Assembly: GCF_011087585.1 (NCBI RefSeq)
Contig: NZ_VJOT01000021.1
Location: 62,001-126,000 of the forward strand
Direction of reading: 5' to 3'
Source: Neochlamydia sp. AcF84
GTDB taxonomy: Bacteria; Chlamydiota; Chlamydiia; Chlamydiales; Parachlamydiaceae
DNA: 64,000 nucleotides
The notes below the pieces were generated by a model. That model was not told the origin of the DNA, did no database searches, and worked only from the letters and a program-made list of their open reading frames with translations. Each line of letters opens with the position of its first letter. Within the stretch, counting starts at the first letter, position 1. Both the position numbers and the translations under genes were made by a program. This document shows positions 47,873-57,516 of the stretch, piece after piece.

Positions 47873-48883
47873 ATGAGTGCTATCATGAGTCAAAGAGATG
47901 TATTGCCTATGCACCCAGGCTATGCACTTGGAAGTATTATTAAGAAAAAGGATTTTTTATTACCTCTGCAGAATAAAGTCCGTTTAAACTTAGAAGAAGA
48001 ACTTGAGAGGGCAAATATTGAAAAAATTGAGATGACAGCCTCTTCCTCTTATAGACAAGCTAGTAAAGAAGAGCAACAAACAAGGTTAAACATTGTAATC
48101 GCCAAGGCAAATAAAATTAAAAAAGACTATACAGAGGTGTGCAGCGAAATAAGTAAATTGTATGAGTCGCGGCGCTTCTTTTCCATTGAAGAAATGCTTC
48201 CTATTGATCCTACTTATTCTAAAGTCAAGATTGAAGAGCGTTCTTTCCCCTCAGAAAAAATGTCGCACCTTGTTTTTAGAAAGACAGATGCAGGTACAGA
48301 TTTGCATAAAAAAATAGAAGTGTTTGTTTCCCAATTGTTTTCTCAGGATGCTCCCTCCAGTCTTCTCTCCTCTAGTATGTTAGGAGCTGTAACGAGCAGC
48401 ATAGAAAATATGCTAGAGACAGAAAGTCAAATCTATTTGGTGGGCTCTTTTATTACTTTGCCGCGGGTCCGAGTTATGGATCCTATCGTACTTAGAAGAA
48501 ATGCTACGATTAGCAATACGCTAAAAGAACAAGCCGGGGATTATTATGTATTAACTGAGGCTGTCTTAGGAGCGGTCTTTTTAGGTTGTGGAAAGCATGT
48601 GTCAGGAGGTGAACAAGGTGATACGCAAGCGGTTAAGGAGAAAAAATCCTTAATGTCTGGTATCTATACGGTTTCATATATTAGCCAAGGAGCTATTCCT
48701 CGGCCGGGTAAAGAGGCGGAAGATGTAAACATGTGGAACATATATGCCCAGTGGAAGCAAGTACTACAAGAGGATCCTTTAAGTGGATATCCTATTGGAT
48801 TTAAGTTTAGAGAGCTGCAAGATGTGTTAAGAGAAAATAAAATTTCTATAAGCAGAGAAGGTGAAGCTGAAACTATTATCTAG
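47873..48883 (+). CDS. GTPase-partner protein 2 (336 residues)
   Basis: A shorter version of the previous protein. It keeps HPGYALGSII (residues 14-23), YVLTEAVLGA (225-234), YISQGAIP (269-276) and GYPIGFKFREL near 313, in the same order. It lacks the Gly/Ser-rich centre and the long N-terminal region, but has a helical stretch at residues 35-85. AGGGAG precedes the ATG at good spacing. The shared blocks define a family that I cannot name. Confidence 0.7.
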   Translation: MSAIMSQRDVLPMHPGYALGSIIKKKDFLLPLQNKVRLNLEEELERANIEKIEMTASSSYRQASKEEQQTRLNIVIAKANKIKKDYTEVCSEISKLYESRRFFSIEEMLPIDPTYSKVKIEERSFPSEKMSHLVFRKTDAGTDLHKKIEVFVSQLFSQDAPSSLLSSSMLGAVTSSIENMLETESQIYLVGSFITLPRVRVMDPIVLRRNATISNTLKEQAGDYYVLTEAVLGAVFLGCGKHVSGGEQGDTQAVKEKKSLMSGIYTVSYISQGAIPRPGKEAEDVNMWNIYAQWKQVLQEDPLSGYPIGFKFRELQDVLRENKISISREGEAETII

Positions 48884-48896
48884 TTTTTCGTTAAGC

Positions 48897-48916
48897 GCCA
48901 ATCTAGAGCTATTGGC
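48897..48916 (+). terminator. Hairpin after the GTPase unit
   Basis: GCCAAT (48897-48902) pairs ATTGGC (48911-48916) across eight bases, 14 nt after the stop. A T-rich but broken tract follows at about 48926-48946. It is a weak terminator candidate. Confidence 0.4.
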
Positions 48917-49109
48917 AGGCTAAATGTTGGTGTTGTTGCTTTTTCCACTAGAGGATAGGAGCATGTAAGGGAAGGATAAAGGTTTTAAACAGGCCCTAAA
49001 GGTGCATGAACTGACAGACAAGGATTAACTGGCAGGTAAGTTAGGACTGCCAGCTTTAATGTTAATTTGTAATGGATAGGACTTAATCTGACACCTGTGA
49101 TAAAAATAA

Positions 49110-49215
49110 AGGAAACACGATTCAAAATTATAGGCGATCGTTAGGCATAGGTGCAAAAAATTTTGGTAGGGTTCAATCTAATCGCAGGAATTTATAATTT
49201 AGATTTGATTGGATG
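49110..49215 (+). pseudogene. Relic of an IS5-type transposase C-terminus
   Basis: One frame reads FKIIGDR, two stops, then FNLIAGIYNLDL; a neighbouring frame fills the middle with RCKKF. The pattern GDRYRxRxKxFGxRFNLIAGIYN is typical of the end of IS5/IS4-like transposases. Only about 30 codons remain. Confidence 0.4.
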
Positions 49216-49682
49216 GATTTTGAGAGAGGTTTATTGAGAAGGCTCTTCTTAGATTATCATGCGTATCCGCCGAAAGATCTTTTCCCCTTCCTTTAATTTC
49301 TTTTGCTACGACATGGCCTTTTTGAGCCGCCTTTCCTGCCTAACAAGCTTGCTAGCGACAATCTCTATTGCTGCGGTAAAAGCTCTTTTCTACTTTCTTG
49401 AGATGCCTTAATGCGATAAATTCACTATTTTCCCATACTCCCATCATCTGCCAGTCTCATAAATGTGGACAGGCTGTTTGTTATAGAGGAAAATTGTAGG
49501 GAAGGAGCCTTATTGGCATTCTAGGTGGTTTGAAAGATAGCTTTTAATTTTTTAAAACATAGGCACCATTTTCTTATGTTTTTTTGAAAGCTTAAAATAG
49601 GCTTCCTTCCTTTTTTTTCTTTATTGCTTCATGTTGACAGGCGTTATGCATTGAACATTGAAAGATTGATTGCTTTTTAAGT

Positions 49683-50015
49683 TTATTCGCTGACAGGGCC
49701 TGTGAATAGCATTAATACTGCCACTCCAGCTAAGATAAGAGCTGTCCCTAATAGATGCATCAGGGAAAAAGCTTCGTTAAAAAAATAAACACCAATCAAA
49801 ATAATGCTTACAATCCCTAATCCTGACCAGATGGCATAAACCACGCCGACAGGTAAGGTTTTAAGAGCAATGGAGAGGGACCAAAAAGTAAGCCCATAGC
49901 CCACTAATACTACTAGTGAAGGAAAAAGCTTAGTCATCCCATAAGAGGCTTTTAATGCACTGGTCCCTACAACTTCGCCGGCTATGGCCATTAAAAGATA
50001 AAGATATGCTTCCAT
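49683..50015 (-). CDS. Small multidrug resistance (SMR) exporter, EmrE-like
   Basis: The 110-residue protein has four transmembrane helices and the essential Glu14 in AIAGEVVGTSALK. LPVGVVYAIWSGLGIVSI is the other SMR signature, close to E. coli EmrE. It exchanges protons for lipophilic cations as an antiparallel dimer. The length is normal (about 105-110). It is divergent from the dehydrogenase gene with a 68-nt gap. Confidence 0.93.
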   Translation of the reverse strand: MEAYLYLLMAIAGEVVGTSALKASYGMTKLFPSLVVLVGYGLTFWSLSIALKTLPVGVVYAIWSGLGIVSIILIGVYFFNEAFSLMHLLGTALILAGVAVLMLFTGPVSE

Positions 50016-50103
50016 AAAGACCCCGTTTAGGGGTACGATAAATCAAATACGATATAAAAGTAAATGGCGCTCAATAATAAATTTGCCATTCATAAGGAAG
50101 GCG

Positions 50104-50895
50104 ATGAAACAAAATTTTAAAAATCAGACAGTTATAATTACAGGTGCAAGTTCAGGGTTTGGAGCAGCTTTTGCTGAAGCCTTTGCACGTGAGGGAGCTA
50201 ACTTAATTAATATTGCCAGGCGTAAGGATCGCTTGCAAGCTCTTGAAACCTCTTTACGAGGAAAATATGGTGTCGACATCCTATCGATAGAATTGGATAT
50301 TTCAGATGAAAAAGGGGTGGAAGAAAAATTGGGCCTATTGGCAAAGGATTCTATATTACCGGATGTTCTAATTAACAACGCTGGCATGGTAAGAGGGTTA
50401 AATAAAGTATGGGAGACGCCTACGCAGGATTGGAATGAGATGATTGATATAAATATTAAAGGATTACTCAATGTTAGTGCTCAGATTATTCCTCACATGG
50501 TTAAGAAAAATGCTGGGCATATCATCAATGTAGGCAGTATTTCCAGCCATGATACCTACCATGGAGGAGGGATTTATTGTGCCACTAAATTTGCTGTTAA
50601 AGCTATTACGGATACATTAAGGAAAGAGCTGGTGAATACTCCTCTTCGTGTTTCTATGATTTCTCCTGGGATGGCTGAAACAGAATTTAGCTTGGTTAGA
50701 TTCGCTGGTGATAAGGATAAAGCTAATGCCGTTTATGAAAACATTCGACCTTTGACAGCGGAAGATGTGGCCGAGATTGTCCTTTTTATGGCTACGCGCC
50801 CTCCTCATGTCAATTTAGCTGATGTAGTAGTTTATCCTACTCATCAAGCTTCAGTATCGCTTGTTTATCGAGGAGAAGGAAAAGCAAAGAGCTAG
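50104..50895 (+). CDS. YdfG-like short-chain dehydrogenase
   Basis: The protein (263 residues from ATG 50104) has TGASSGFGAAFAEAF for the cofactor, INNAGMVRG, the SISSHDTYHGGGIYCATKFA segment with catalytic Ser-Tyr-Lys, and PGMAETEFSLVRF. The latter resembles YdfG, an NADP-dependent 3-hydroxy acid dehydrogenase. An upstream in-frame ATG at 50083 exists, but AAGGAAG at 50094-50100 lies inside that extension and fits the 50104 start. Confidence 0.85.
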   Translation: MKQNFKNQTVIITGASSGFGAAFAEAFAREGANLINIARRKDRLQALETSLRGKYGVDILSIELDISDEKGVEEKLGLLAKDSILPDVLINNAGMVRGLNKVWETPTQDWNEMIDINIKGLLNVSAQIIPHMVKKNAGHIINVGSISSHDTYHGGGIYCATKFAVKAITDTLRKELVNTPLRVSMISPGMAETEFSLVRFAGDKDKANAVYENIRPLTAEDVAEIVLFMATRPPHVNLADVVVYPTHQASVSLVYRGEGKAKS

Positions 50896-51060
50896 GGAAA
50901 GAAGTCATTTTTTAAGCTGTAGCTATCAAAAGGATAGGGTGCTGATGAAGAAAGTTAAACTCTATTTTCCATGGCTTTCATAGGTCTTTTTTATTATTCT
51001 TAAAAAATGAGAATAATTTAAAGAATTTTATTAAAAAATTATTTGCGAGATTTAAAAAAA

Positions 51061-51834
51061 TTAAAAATAGATCGGCTGGCTAACCATAGCTTGAGGAGCT
51101 ACGCACATCTCTAAAGCAATTCCATAACTTTGAAGTTTATCTTTAACCACGCCAAGGGCAGTTTCAGGTGTATTGCATTCGCTAGAAAGATGGGCAAGGT
51201 AGACATGTTTCAAATTAGGATGGGCAACTTTGCTTAATAGCTCAGCGCATGCTTCATTAGAAAGGTGGCCATTCCTGCTTAAAACGCGCTGTTTATACAC
51301 CATAGGCCGTGAACTGGCATGGACCATAGAAGGTTGATGATTAGCCTCTACATAAAGGTAATCACAAGCTTGCAATTGATGAAGGACTAACGTGGAAACA
51401 AATCCTAAATCTGTACAAAATCCAAGCTTTAATCCATCCAGCTTTAAAGTAAATGCTACAGGATCTAGTGTGTCGTGTTGAATATTAAAAGGATGAATTT
51501 CAAGGTCGCCAAATTCAAAACTTTCTCCTGTGGAAAATATTTTGAACTTAGGACATTCATGTAATTGCTCGACAATTCCTTTGGCGGTCTCATGATTGGC
51601 AAACACAGGAATACCCATTTTTAAGGCTAAAACTTTAAGGCCTTGAATATGATCACTATGTTCGTGGGTAATTAAAATAGCATCTAGCTCTCGAAAGTCT
51701 ACTCCTATTTCGGCAAGTTTTTCTTTGGTGGCTCTTGCACTTAAGCCTGCATCAATAAGCAACTTAAGTTGCGGCGTTCCTAAGTAAACGCAGTTGCCTT
51801 TCGAGCCCGAAGCTAGAGGACAGAAACCAATCAT
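51061..51834 (-). CDS. WalJ/YycJ-type metallo-beta-lactamase-fold hydrolase
   Basis: The 257-residue protein starts with PLASGSKGNCVYLG, has the metal-binding THEHSDH (His57, His59, Asp61, His62), then NIQHDTLDPVAF, CTDLGFV, EANH and LAHLSSECNTPE. This is the YycJ/WalJ group, nucleases or hydrolases near the walRK genes in Firmicutes. I recall the same gene next to ftsK in Chlamydia; here one small gene lies between them. Confidence 0.88.
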   Translation of the reverse strand: MIGFCPLASGSKGNCVYLGTPQLKLLIDAGLSARATKEKLAEIGVDFRELDAILITHEHSDHIQGLKVLALKMGIPVFANHETAKGIVEQLHECPKFKIFSTGESFEFGDLEIHPFNIQHDTLDPVAFTLKLDGLKLGFCTDLGFVSTLVLHQLQACDYLYVEANHQPSMVHASSRPMVYKQRVLSRNGHLSNEACAELLSKVAHPNLKHVYLAHLSSECNTPETALGVVKDKLQSYGIALEMCVAPQAMVSQPIYF

Positions 51835-52003
51835 TTGTCACATACCTAATCAATATGAGGAACGTTTTATCATATAATCATTTCCTTAGGCAAGTTTTTT
51901 AAGGCTAAAGATGAAGAGGTTAGTCTCTAAAAAAACATAATGTTTAATTTAAATACCAAATATTATACATAGAACTATGCATACATCATAAAGAGGAGAC
52001 CTC

Positions 52004-52390
52004 ATGGAAACAGCCGTTCAAGTTTTAGAAAAAATGGAAAATGTATTAGATCAGCTAGTGAGCAATGCCGAGGGTTTAAAAGATTTATCGATGGAGGAAT
52101 TTTCTGAAGAAGCAGTTACTCCTTTACAACAAAAGCAAGAACTTTTGGTAGAACAATTAAATGGTTTAGAAGGAAGCTTTGAAGCTTCTGAAAAAGAGGG
52201 CCAAGAAGAAGTTTTGGCTAAAATAGGTGATCGCATAGCAAAAAAACTCCGTTATTTCCAGCATCTAAATGCTGTATTTGTGGAAAACATTACGGAGGGG
52301 AATTTTATGGAGGACTATGCTAAGAGCGATTTAGAAATGCTCGAGACAGGAGTTCCTCATCGTCGACATGAAAATACTGACGAAGAATAA
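52004..52390 (+). CDS. Small acidic coiled-coil protein, 128 residues
   Basis: The product is highly acidic and helical, starting METAVQVLEKMENVLDQLVS and ending in HRRHENTDEE. Two long amphipathic helices (about residues 1-60 and 65-105) suggest a chaperone- or FlgN-like helical bundle, but no family can be named. AGAGGAGA is a strong ribosome binding site. It is convergent with ftsK. Confidence 0.65.
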   Translation: METAVQVLEKMENVLDQLVSNAEGLKDLSMEEFSEEAVTPLQQKQELLVEQLNGLEGSFEASEKEGQEEVLAKIGDRIAKKLRYFQHLNAVFVENITEGNFMEDYAKSDLEMLETGVPHRRHENTDEE

Positions 52391-52499
52391 ACTAAAAAAT
52401 CCAAAACATAAAATTTTAGCTAAAGCGGCTATAAAAGTTTAATCCTTGGCTCTTTGCAATGAAGTTAGGGTTGAGAAGAAAGTTTTTTTATTTGATTAT

Positions 52500-55007
52500 T
52501 TAAAAATTTTCTTCCTCCTCTAATAAATCATCATCTGCTTGCATCCCTTGCTTAGCTGCTAAGATCTTTCTTGGCTTGCTTCCTTCTGCAGGGCTTACAA
52601 CCCCTTGGGATTCGAGCTGGTCCATTAAGCTAGCTGCACGGGCGTAGCCAATTTTTAGCTTGCGTTGCAGAAAGGTGGTGGAAGCATTGCCTGTACTGAG
52701 CACGATATCTAGGGCCTGATCATATAAGGCATCTTGGGGCGCATCCGTCGAAACTATTGACCCACCGGAATCTTCAATAGAGATAGAGCCGATGGTATCA
52801 AAGGACTCAATGACATAATGAGGGGGGGCTTGATCGCAGATATATTTAACAACACTGTGGATATCTTCATCTCGTATAAAAGCCCCTTGAGCTCTTACTA
52901 AATGAGAAGTACCTGGAGGAAGAAAGAGCATATCTCCATTTCCTAATAAACTCTCTGCGCCTGTCTCATCCAGGATAATTTGACTATTGATGCGGCTAGC
53001 AACCTTAAAAGAAATCCTTGTAGGAAAATTGGCTTTTATTAATCCCGTAATGACTTCTCGAGAGGGACGCTGGGTGGCTAGGACAAGATGAATACCAATA
53101 GCTCGTGCCATCTGAGCAATACGAGCAATAGGTGTTTCAATGTCGCTACTAGCAACCATCATTAAGTCGGCGAGCTCATCGATAATGCCTACAATATAAG
53201 GCATTTTTTCAGGCACTTCGATGTTTAAAGAATCTTCAAAGTCTTTATTGATGACACGGTTATTAAAGCTTTCAATGTTTCTTACCCCGGTTTGTTTTAA
53301 GATCTCGTAGCGTTTTTCCATTTCTTTTACCATCCAGCGCAGCGCAGCGCAAGCACCATGGGGCTCGGTAATCACTGGCGCTAACATGTGAGGAAGGCGA
53401 GTATAAGGGGTTAGCTCTACTTTCTTAGGATCCACCATGACAAGCTTAATCTCATCTGGTCTAGCATTTAGCACAATGGACATGACAATCGTATTAATAC
53501 AAACAGATTTGCCTGAACCGGTAGCGCCTGCGATAATGCAATGAGGCATCTTGGCAAGATCACTCATTACGTAGTCTCCATTGACAGCTTTACCAAGAAG
53601 GATAGGAATGTGAAACTTTTTTGTACCCTGCTGATAGGTGGTTAACATATCTTTAAAGCTGACTTCTTGAGGAGAGGGGTTAGGCACTTCGATGCCGACA
53701 GCAGCTTTTCCAGGAATGGGAGCAATGATCCTAATTGATCTGGCTTCCATATTAAGAGCAATATCATTCTCTAAGGTTTTTATACGTTGAACTTTAACGC
53801 CTATAGCGGGATGAACCTCAAATGAGGTGATGGTAGGTCCGCAATTAATTTGACCCACTTTAGCTTCAATGCCAAAGCTTAGCAGTGTTTCTTCTAATAC
53901 TTCAGCTTGCTTTTTTAAATCTTTCTTTAAAGAAGTTTGGTCAAATTTCTTTGGGTTGGTTAATAAATTAAAAGAGGGGAGATTGTAAGCGGAAAAATCC
54001 CCATTATGCACGCGTTGTGCCTTAAGGGCTGCTTCTCTTTTGTCTAGTTGTTCATTTGCCAATTCTTTCTTTTTCGCCGGGGGAGAAGGCGTTTGCAAAG
54101 GCTGTGCTGGTAATTGAAAAGAAAGCTGATCTTCATTTTTTTCTTTACGGGAGACAGAAGGACGCGCAGTCAAATTAATTTCTGGACGTATAGCCAGCAA
54201 TTCTGGGGAGGGAGGACGATCCTGGGCTATAGAGGTATTATCCGAATGGGTGCTTGCCAAAAACCCAGGGATACGCAATTTAACATAGCGCATGAAGTCA
54301 CTATCTTTTTTAGCTTCCACTTCCACTTTTACTTCTTTTTTTTCTAATGGCGCTAAAGCACTCAAAGCATTTGAATTATTTTTGGATAGCTTAGCTTTAA
54401 GTTTAGAAAAAAGGCGTGAAATGCTTAAGATTAAATTTTGAGGCATAATCTTAAAAATAAAAAACAGGCTGGCTAGTAAAGTACTGGTAAATAAAACCAT
54501 CACGCCTGAAACCCCTATAAAACGATAGAGGTTAAAAATAGGTAGATCTTTATAGAGGTAAAATAAAGGGGCACCACCTAGATGATAACGCTGACGTTTT
54601 AACCATAAATTAGGATAAAAAAATTGACTGAGAGTATTGCCTAACAAAGGATAAAGATCTTCGACGACGTTTAAAATCATGCTGGAGGAAAGGATTAGCA
54701 AGAAAGTAAAGAAGAGTTTACTACCGATATGGCGGATGGGTTTATCTATAAGAAGCCTCCAACCTGCCCATGTGCAAAAGCCACATATAATGTAGCTTGA
54801 TAGTCCAAAAATTCCATGGAAGACCATGCCAATACTATAGCCTAATAGCCCCACCCAATGATGCGTGCGTTCATTGTAAGCAAAGCTTACCAAACTTAAA
54901 AATATTAAAAACGTAGAAGCAAGAGCAATGACTCCATAGATGCTGCTATGCATAGGCACTGGAGGGGCTTTTTCAGAAGCTGCCTTTGCTGCTTTCTTTT
55001 TAGCCAT
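52500..55007 (-). CDS. ftsK: DNA translocase FtsK
   Basis: The 835-residue protein begins at ATG 55007 (MAKKKAAKAASEK); the open frame extends further, into uppP, but AAGGGA just before this ATG sets the start. Four or five membrane helices lie in residues 25-210. A basic/proline linker follows, then the motor with Walker A GATGSGKS and Walker B GIIDELADLMMVA, and a gamma winged helix (LQRKLKIGYARAASLMDQLE). It moves DNA and coordinates chromosome segregation with division. Chlamydiae lack FtsZ but retain FtsK. It follows uppP by 8 nt. Confidence 0.96.
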   Translation of the reverse strand: MAKKKAAKAASEKAPPVPMHSSIYGVIALASTFLIFLSLVSFAYNERTHHWVGLLGYSIGMVFHGIFGLSSYIICGFCTWAGWRLLIDKPIRHIGSKLFFTFLLILSSSMILNVVEDLYPLLGNTLSQFFYPNLWLKRQRYHLGGAPLFYLYKDLPIFNLYRFIGVSGVMVLFTSTLLASLFFIFKIMPQNLILSISRLFSKLKAKLSKNNSNALSALAPLEKKEVKVEVEAKKDSDFMRYVKLRIPGFLASTHSDNTSIAQDRPPSPELLAIRPEINLTARPSVSRKEKNEDQLSFQLPAQPLQTPSPPAKKKELANEQLDKREAALKAQRVHNGDFSAYNLPSFNLLTNPKKFDQTSLKKDLKKQAEVLEETLLSFGIEAKVGQINCGPTITSFEVHPAIGVKVQRIKTLENDIALNMEARSIRIIAPIPGKAAVGIEVPNPSPQEVSFKDMLTTYQQGTKKFHIPILLGKAVNGDYVMSDLAKMPHCIIAGATGSGKSVCINTIVMSIVLNARPDEIKLVMVDPKKVELTPYTRLPHMLAPVITEPHGACAALRWMVKEMEKRYEILKQTGVRNIESFNNRVINKDFEDSLNIEVPEKMPYIVGIIDELADLMMVASSDIETPIARIAQMARAIGIHLVLATQRPSREVITGLIKANFPTRISFKVASRINSQIILDETGAESLLGNGDMLFLPPGTSHLVRAQGAFIRDEDIHSVVKYICDQAPPHYVIESFDTIGSISIEDSGGSIVSTDAPQDALYDQALDIVLSTGNASTTFLQRKLKIGYARAASLMDQLESQGVVSPAEGSKPRKILAAKQGMQADDDLLEEEENF

Positions 55008-55015
55008 AAGATCCC

Positions 55016-55810
55016 TTATAAGTTTCTGAAAAACAGAGTTGTTACCATGCCTACCAACAGGCAATATCCTATAAAATACATAAATAGGCGTTTAGATGCT
55101 AGCTTTTGAAGATAATGCAAAGCAATTATTCCGAATAGGAAGGAAAAGAAAAAGCCTGCTAGATACTGTACCCAAGAGATAGCGGGTAAGATATACTCGT
55201 TTCTTTTTAAAATCAGTTGGCCTAATTCGACTATAATGCTAGCCATAAGTGTGGGAATAGCTAAAAGAAAGGAAAAAGTGATCGCATGTTCATAGTTCCA
55301 ACCTAACAAGCGTGCTGCCGAAATAGTAGCTCCACTGCGGGAAATTCCCGGAAACACAGCCATCGCTTGAAAAAAACCAATCGTTAAGGCCTCTTTCCAA
55401 GTATGCTTCGACATCTCTGTAACTGAGGAAGTGTTTTTACTAAAACGAATTCCTAAATACATAAGAGCAGCTGTAAAAAGAAAAAAATAGCCTAAATATT
55501 CGATGTGATCAAAAAAAGCTTTAATGAATTTAAGAAAAAATACCAAGGGAAAAAGCGGCAGCAAAGCAATAAAAAGAAGGTATAGCACTTTTTTTTCACT
55601 TGTTAAAAGTGTTTTAATCTTTTTAAAAAAGGCAATGAAGAGGGCTAATAATGTCCCCAAATGACAGATAAGATCAAAAGCAATGAGATCTTTGAAATTA
55701 CGCATGCCTAAAAGGTATTGAGCTAAAATCAGGTGCCCAGAAGAGCTGACAGGTAAAAATTCGGTAATACCTTGAATGAATCCTAAGAAAATTGCTTCAA
55801 TTGTTGACAC
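55016..55810 (-). CDS. uppP: Undecaprenyl-diphosphatase UppP/BacA
   Basis: The 264-residue membrane enzyme recycles undecaprenyl pyrophosphate for peptidoglycan and glycan synthesis. Motifs FLGFIQGITEFLPVSSSGH and PGISRSGATISAARLLG hold the catalytic Glu, His and Arg residues. The open frame runs back through the tRNA-His gene, but the family N-terminus fits a GTG at 55808-55810 (VSTIEAIFLG). It has no strong ribosome binding site and lies 25 nt after tRNA-His, so transcription may be shared. Confidence 0.93.
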   Translation of the reverse strand: MSTIEAIFLGFIQGITEFLPVSSSGHLILAQYLLGMRNFKDLIAFDLICHLGTLLALFIAFFKKIKTLLTSEKKVLYLLFIALLPLFPLVFFLKFIKAFFDHIEYLGYFFLFTAALMYLGIRFSKNTSSVTEMSKHTWKEALTIGFFQAMAVFPGISRSGATISAARLLGWNYEHAITFSFLLAIPTLMASIIVELGQLILKRNEYILPAISWVQYLAGFFFSFLFGIIALHYLQKLASKRLFMYFIGYCLLVGMVTTLFFRNL

Positions 55811-55835
55811 AGCAGCTATTTGACTTGTAAAAAAG

Positions 55836-55910
55836 GGCGATCGACGGGATTCGAACCCGCGACATTTGGAACCACAATCCAACGCTCTAACCAACTGAGC
55901 TACGATCGCC
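55836..55910 (-). tRNA. tRNA-His (anticodon GTG)
   Basis: The acceptor GCGATCG pairs CGATCGC, and the extra 5' G(-1) opposite C73, the hallmark of tRNA-His, is encoded. The anticodon stem TTGGA/TCCAA encloses TTGTGGT, giving GTG. The T arm is around GGGTTCGAATCCC. It is upstream of uppP on the same strand. Confidence 0.96.
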
Positions 55911-57516
55911 GCATAACAAACAAGTTATTTAACTTAAAATCACTATTTAGGTCAATAGGTTTTTCCATAATTTTTAAGAAATATATTAAGATATAGCTAT
56001 GGATAGCAGCCACTTTTAGGATCTCTCCTTGAGGCGTCATAAAAAGAAAGCCAACAACGACGTGGCTTTAAAAAGTTAAAACCCTGCTTTCTTGTAGTGA
56101 TTGGAGAGGGATGGCTTTAACCCGCTGCTAATAAAAGAATAATGGAAATTGATAAACATAGCCAAGGGCTATTGGTTCCATTTGCGGTGGTTCTATCTAT
56201 ATTAATCCTCTCTCCTCTCCAACTTAAGTAGGCCTAACCCCCAAGGCCCTTAGAGTTTACTGGATTTCCTTTAACCTAAAAAATGCCACTTAAGTAGCTG
56301 CCCAATCTTTACAGGAAGGAGGGGCAAGATAGCTGCTGCTTAAGCAAAGCCATTGTAGCTGAGAAAATGGCCTATCTCTGCAGGAAGAAGAGTGAGCTGG
56401 ATAACGTTCAAAGAAAGTATTTTTAGGCGAGGCTTTAGTCCTATTCTGGATGTCAAAATAGGTTAAGCCAATTCTCGGTAATTTTAAAACTAGGGTCTTT
56501 GATCTATACCTCTCAATTCAACTCTTGAAAAGTTTTTCTTGCTTTAAACGTTTATAGGTCCCTTTCTATTTCTTTGCCTATGCCTTGCTTGATAGAGTTA
56601 CTTTGTGATAACCAAGCCTAGCTTTATCCTCACATAAAGCTTGGTTATCAGCTAAAGAGATTTGGAGGGTTTAGGAAAGGTAGACGGATAAATGCTAGAC
56701 ACATGACTTTCGGCAAAAGCCTAATAAAGCAAAGTCAAGGCTATTTGTGTGCACGAGGGATAAATAAAATTCTCGTGTAGGGTTCATTACAGCTTCACGT
56801 AGATGCAAGGGATGTTTAAAGAATAACAGCAGAGTATGAGGGGAGAAATTCATCAAGGTGTGGATAAATGGCAGGTCAATAGAAATGCTGTAAGCATTAC
56901 TTATAATCAAATTTGTGAGAATGGCAAATTGGCAACGTCTAGCAGCAGAAGGGCTTCTTTTTCACTTGAGAAAAAAGGAGGGTAAAAATTTAAGAGGGAA
57001 ATAAGAAGAAGAAGTAAACCTCCAACTATCAGCATAGGCAACAAGCTTGTCAAGAGCTTGCCTAAATGCAGCTATCCATGTGAGCCCATCCACCCGGTAA
57101 ACTTTTTAATTGGTCCATGTATAATATGATTTAGATAGAAGAGAAGTGGATTTACAATTTTCTTTCCTAGCAAATAAAGAATAAAATGTTGAATGTTTAT
57201 GAAATAGGCTGTTGATGTATAAATTTTTCCTCCGAGCTATAAGTGAAAAAAAACCGTGCAAATGGCCAGGAAAGTATTTTACTTAAAAAGTGAGGGGGTT
57301 AGTTGAAACAATCAATAAATTGATGGTATAGAAAATTTAGCCAAATGCCAATTAGAGGGAGAAATTAGCAAAAAAATGAAAAGCTTTCCCTATATCAAGT
57401 TTACTAGGGTTTTAGATAGATCAATTAGAAGGGCTGCATATGAATGATAAATAAGTTTACACATTGCATTAAAAGGCAAATTGGATGCTAAAAATGAATG
57501 ACAGGCAGGTAAGCTT
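55911..57516. other. 1.6-kb gap without an intact gene, contains an LRR pseudogene
   Basis: The only recognisable content is the decayed leucine-rich-repeat gene at about 56190-56480 on the minus strand. A 71-residue minus-strand frame (56695-56910) lacks a ribosome binding site and family signal and may be part of the same decayed gene. The right end precedes the TPR genes. Confidence 0.5.
56190..56480 (-). pseudogene. Decayed leucine-rich-repeat (LRR) gene fragment
   Basis: Reverse-strand frames give LTSRIG, RLKILSLNVIQLTLLPAEIG, then after a frameshift FSQLQWLCLSSSYL, then LPLLPVKIGQLLKW. These are units of the bacterial LRR pattern LxxLxLxxNxLTxLPxEIGxLxxL. At least two stops and two shifts are present, so it is inactive. 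Chlamydial symbionts of amoebae carry many intact LRR proteins of this kind. Confidence 0.6.

Larger units (their letters stand above)
48884..49682. other. 800-nt gap with an inverted repeat and a transposase relic
   Basis: A hairpin GCCAAT/ATTGGC (48897-48916) follows the partner-2 stop and may end the operon. The frame near 49110-49215 resembles the end of an IS5-type transposase and is listed separately. No other gene was seen. Confidence 0.45.

Noticed and set aside
55811-55894. N-terminal extension of UppP
   Set aside because: It reads through tRNA-His; the family N-terminus fits the GTG at 55810.
56695-56910. 71-residue minus-strand ORF
   Set aside because: No ribosome binding site and odd composition; likely decayed sequence in the LRR graveyard.
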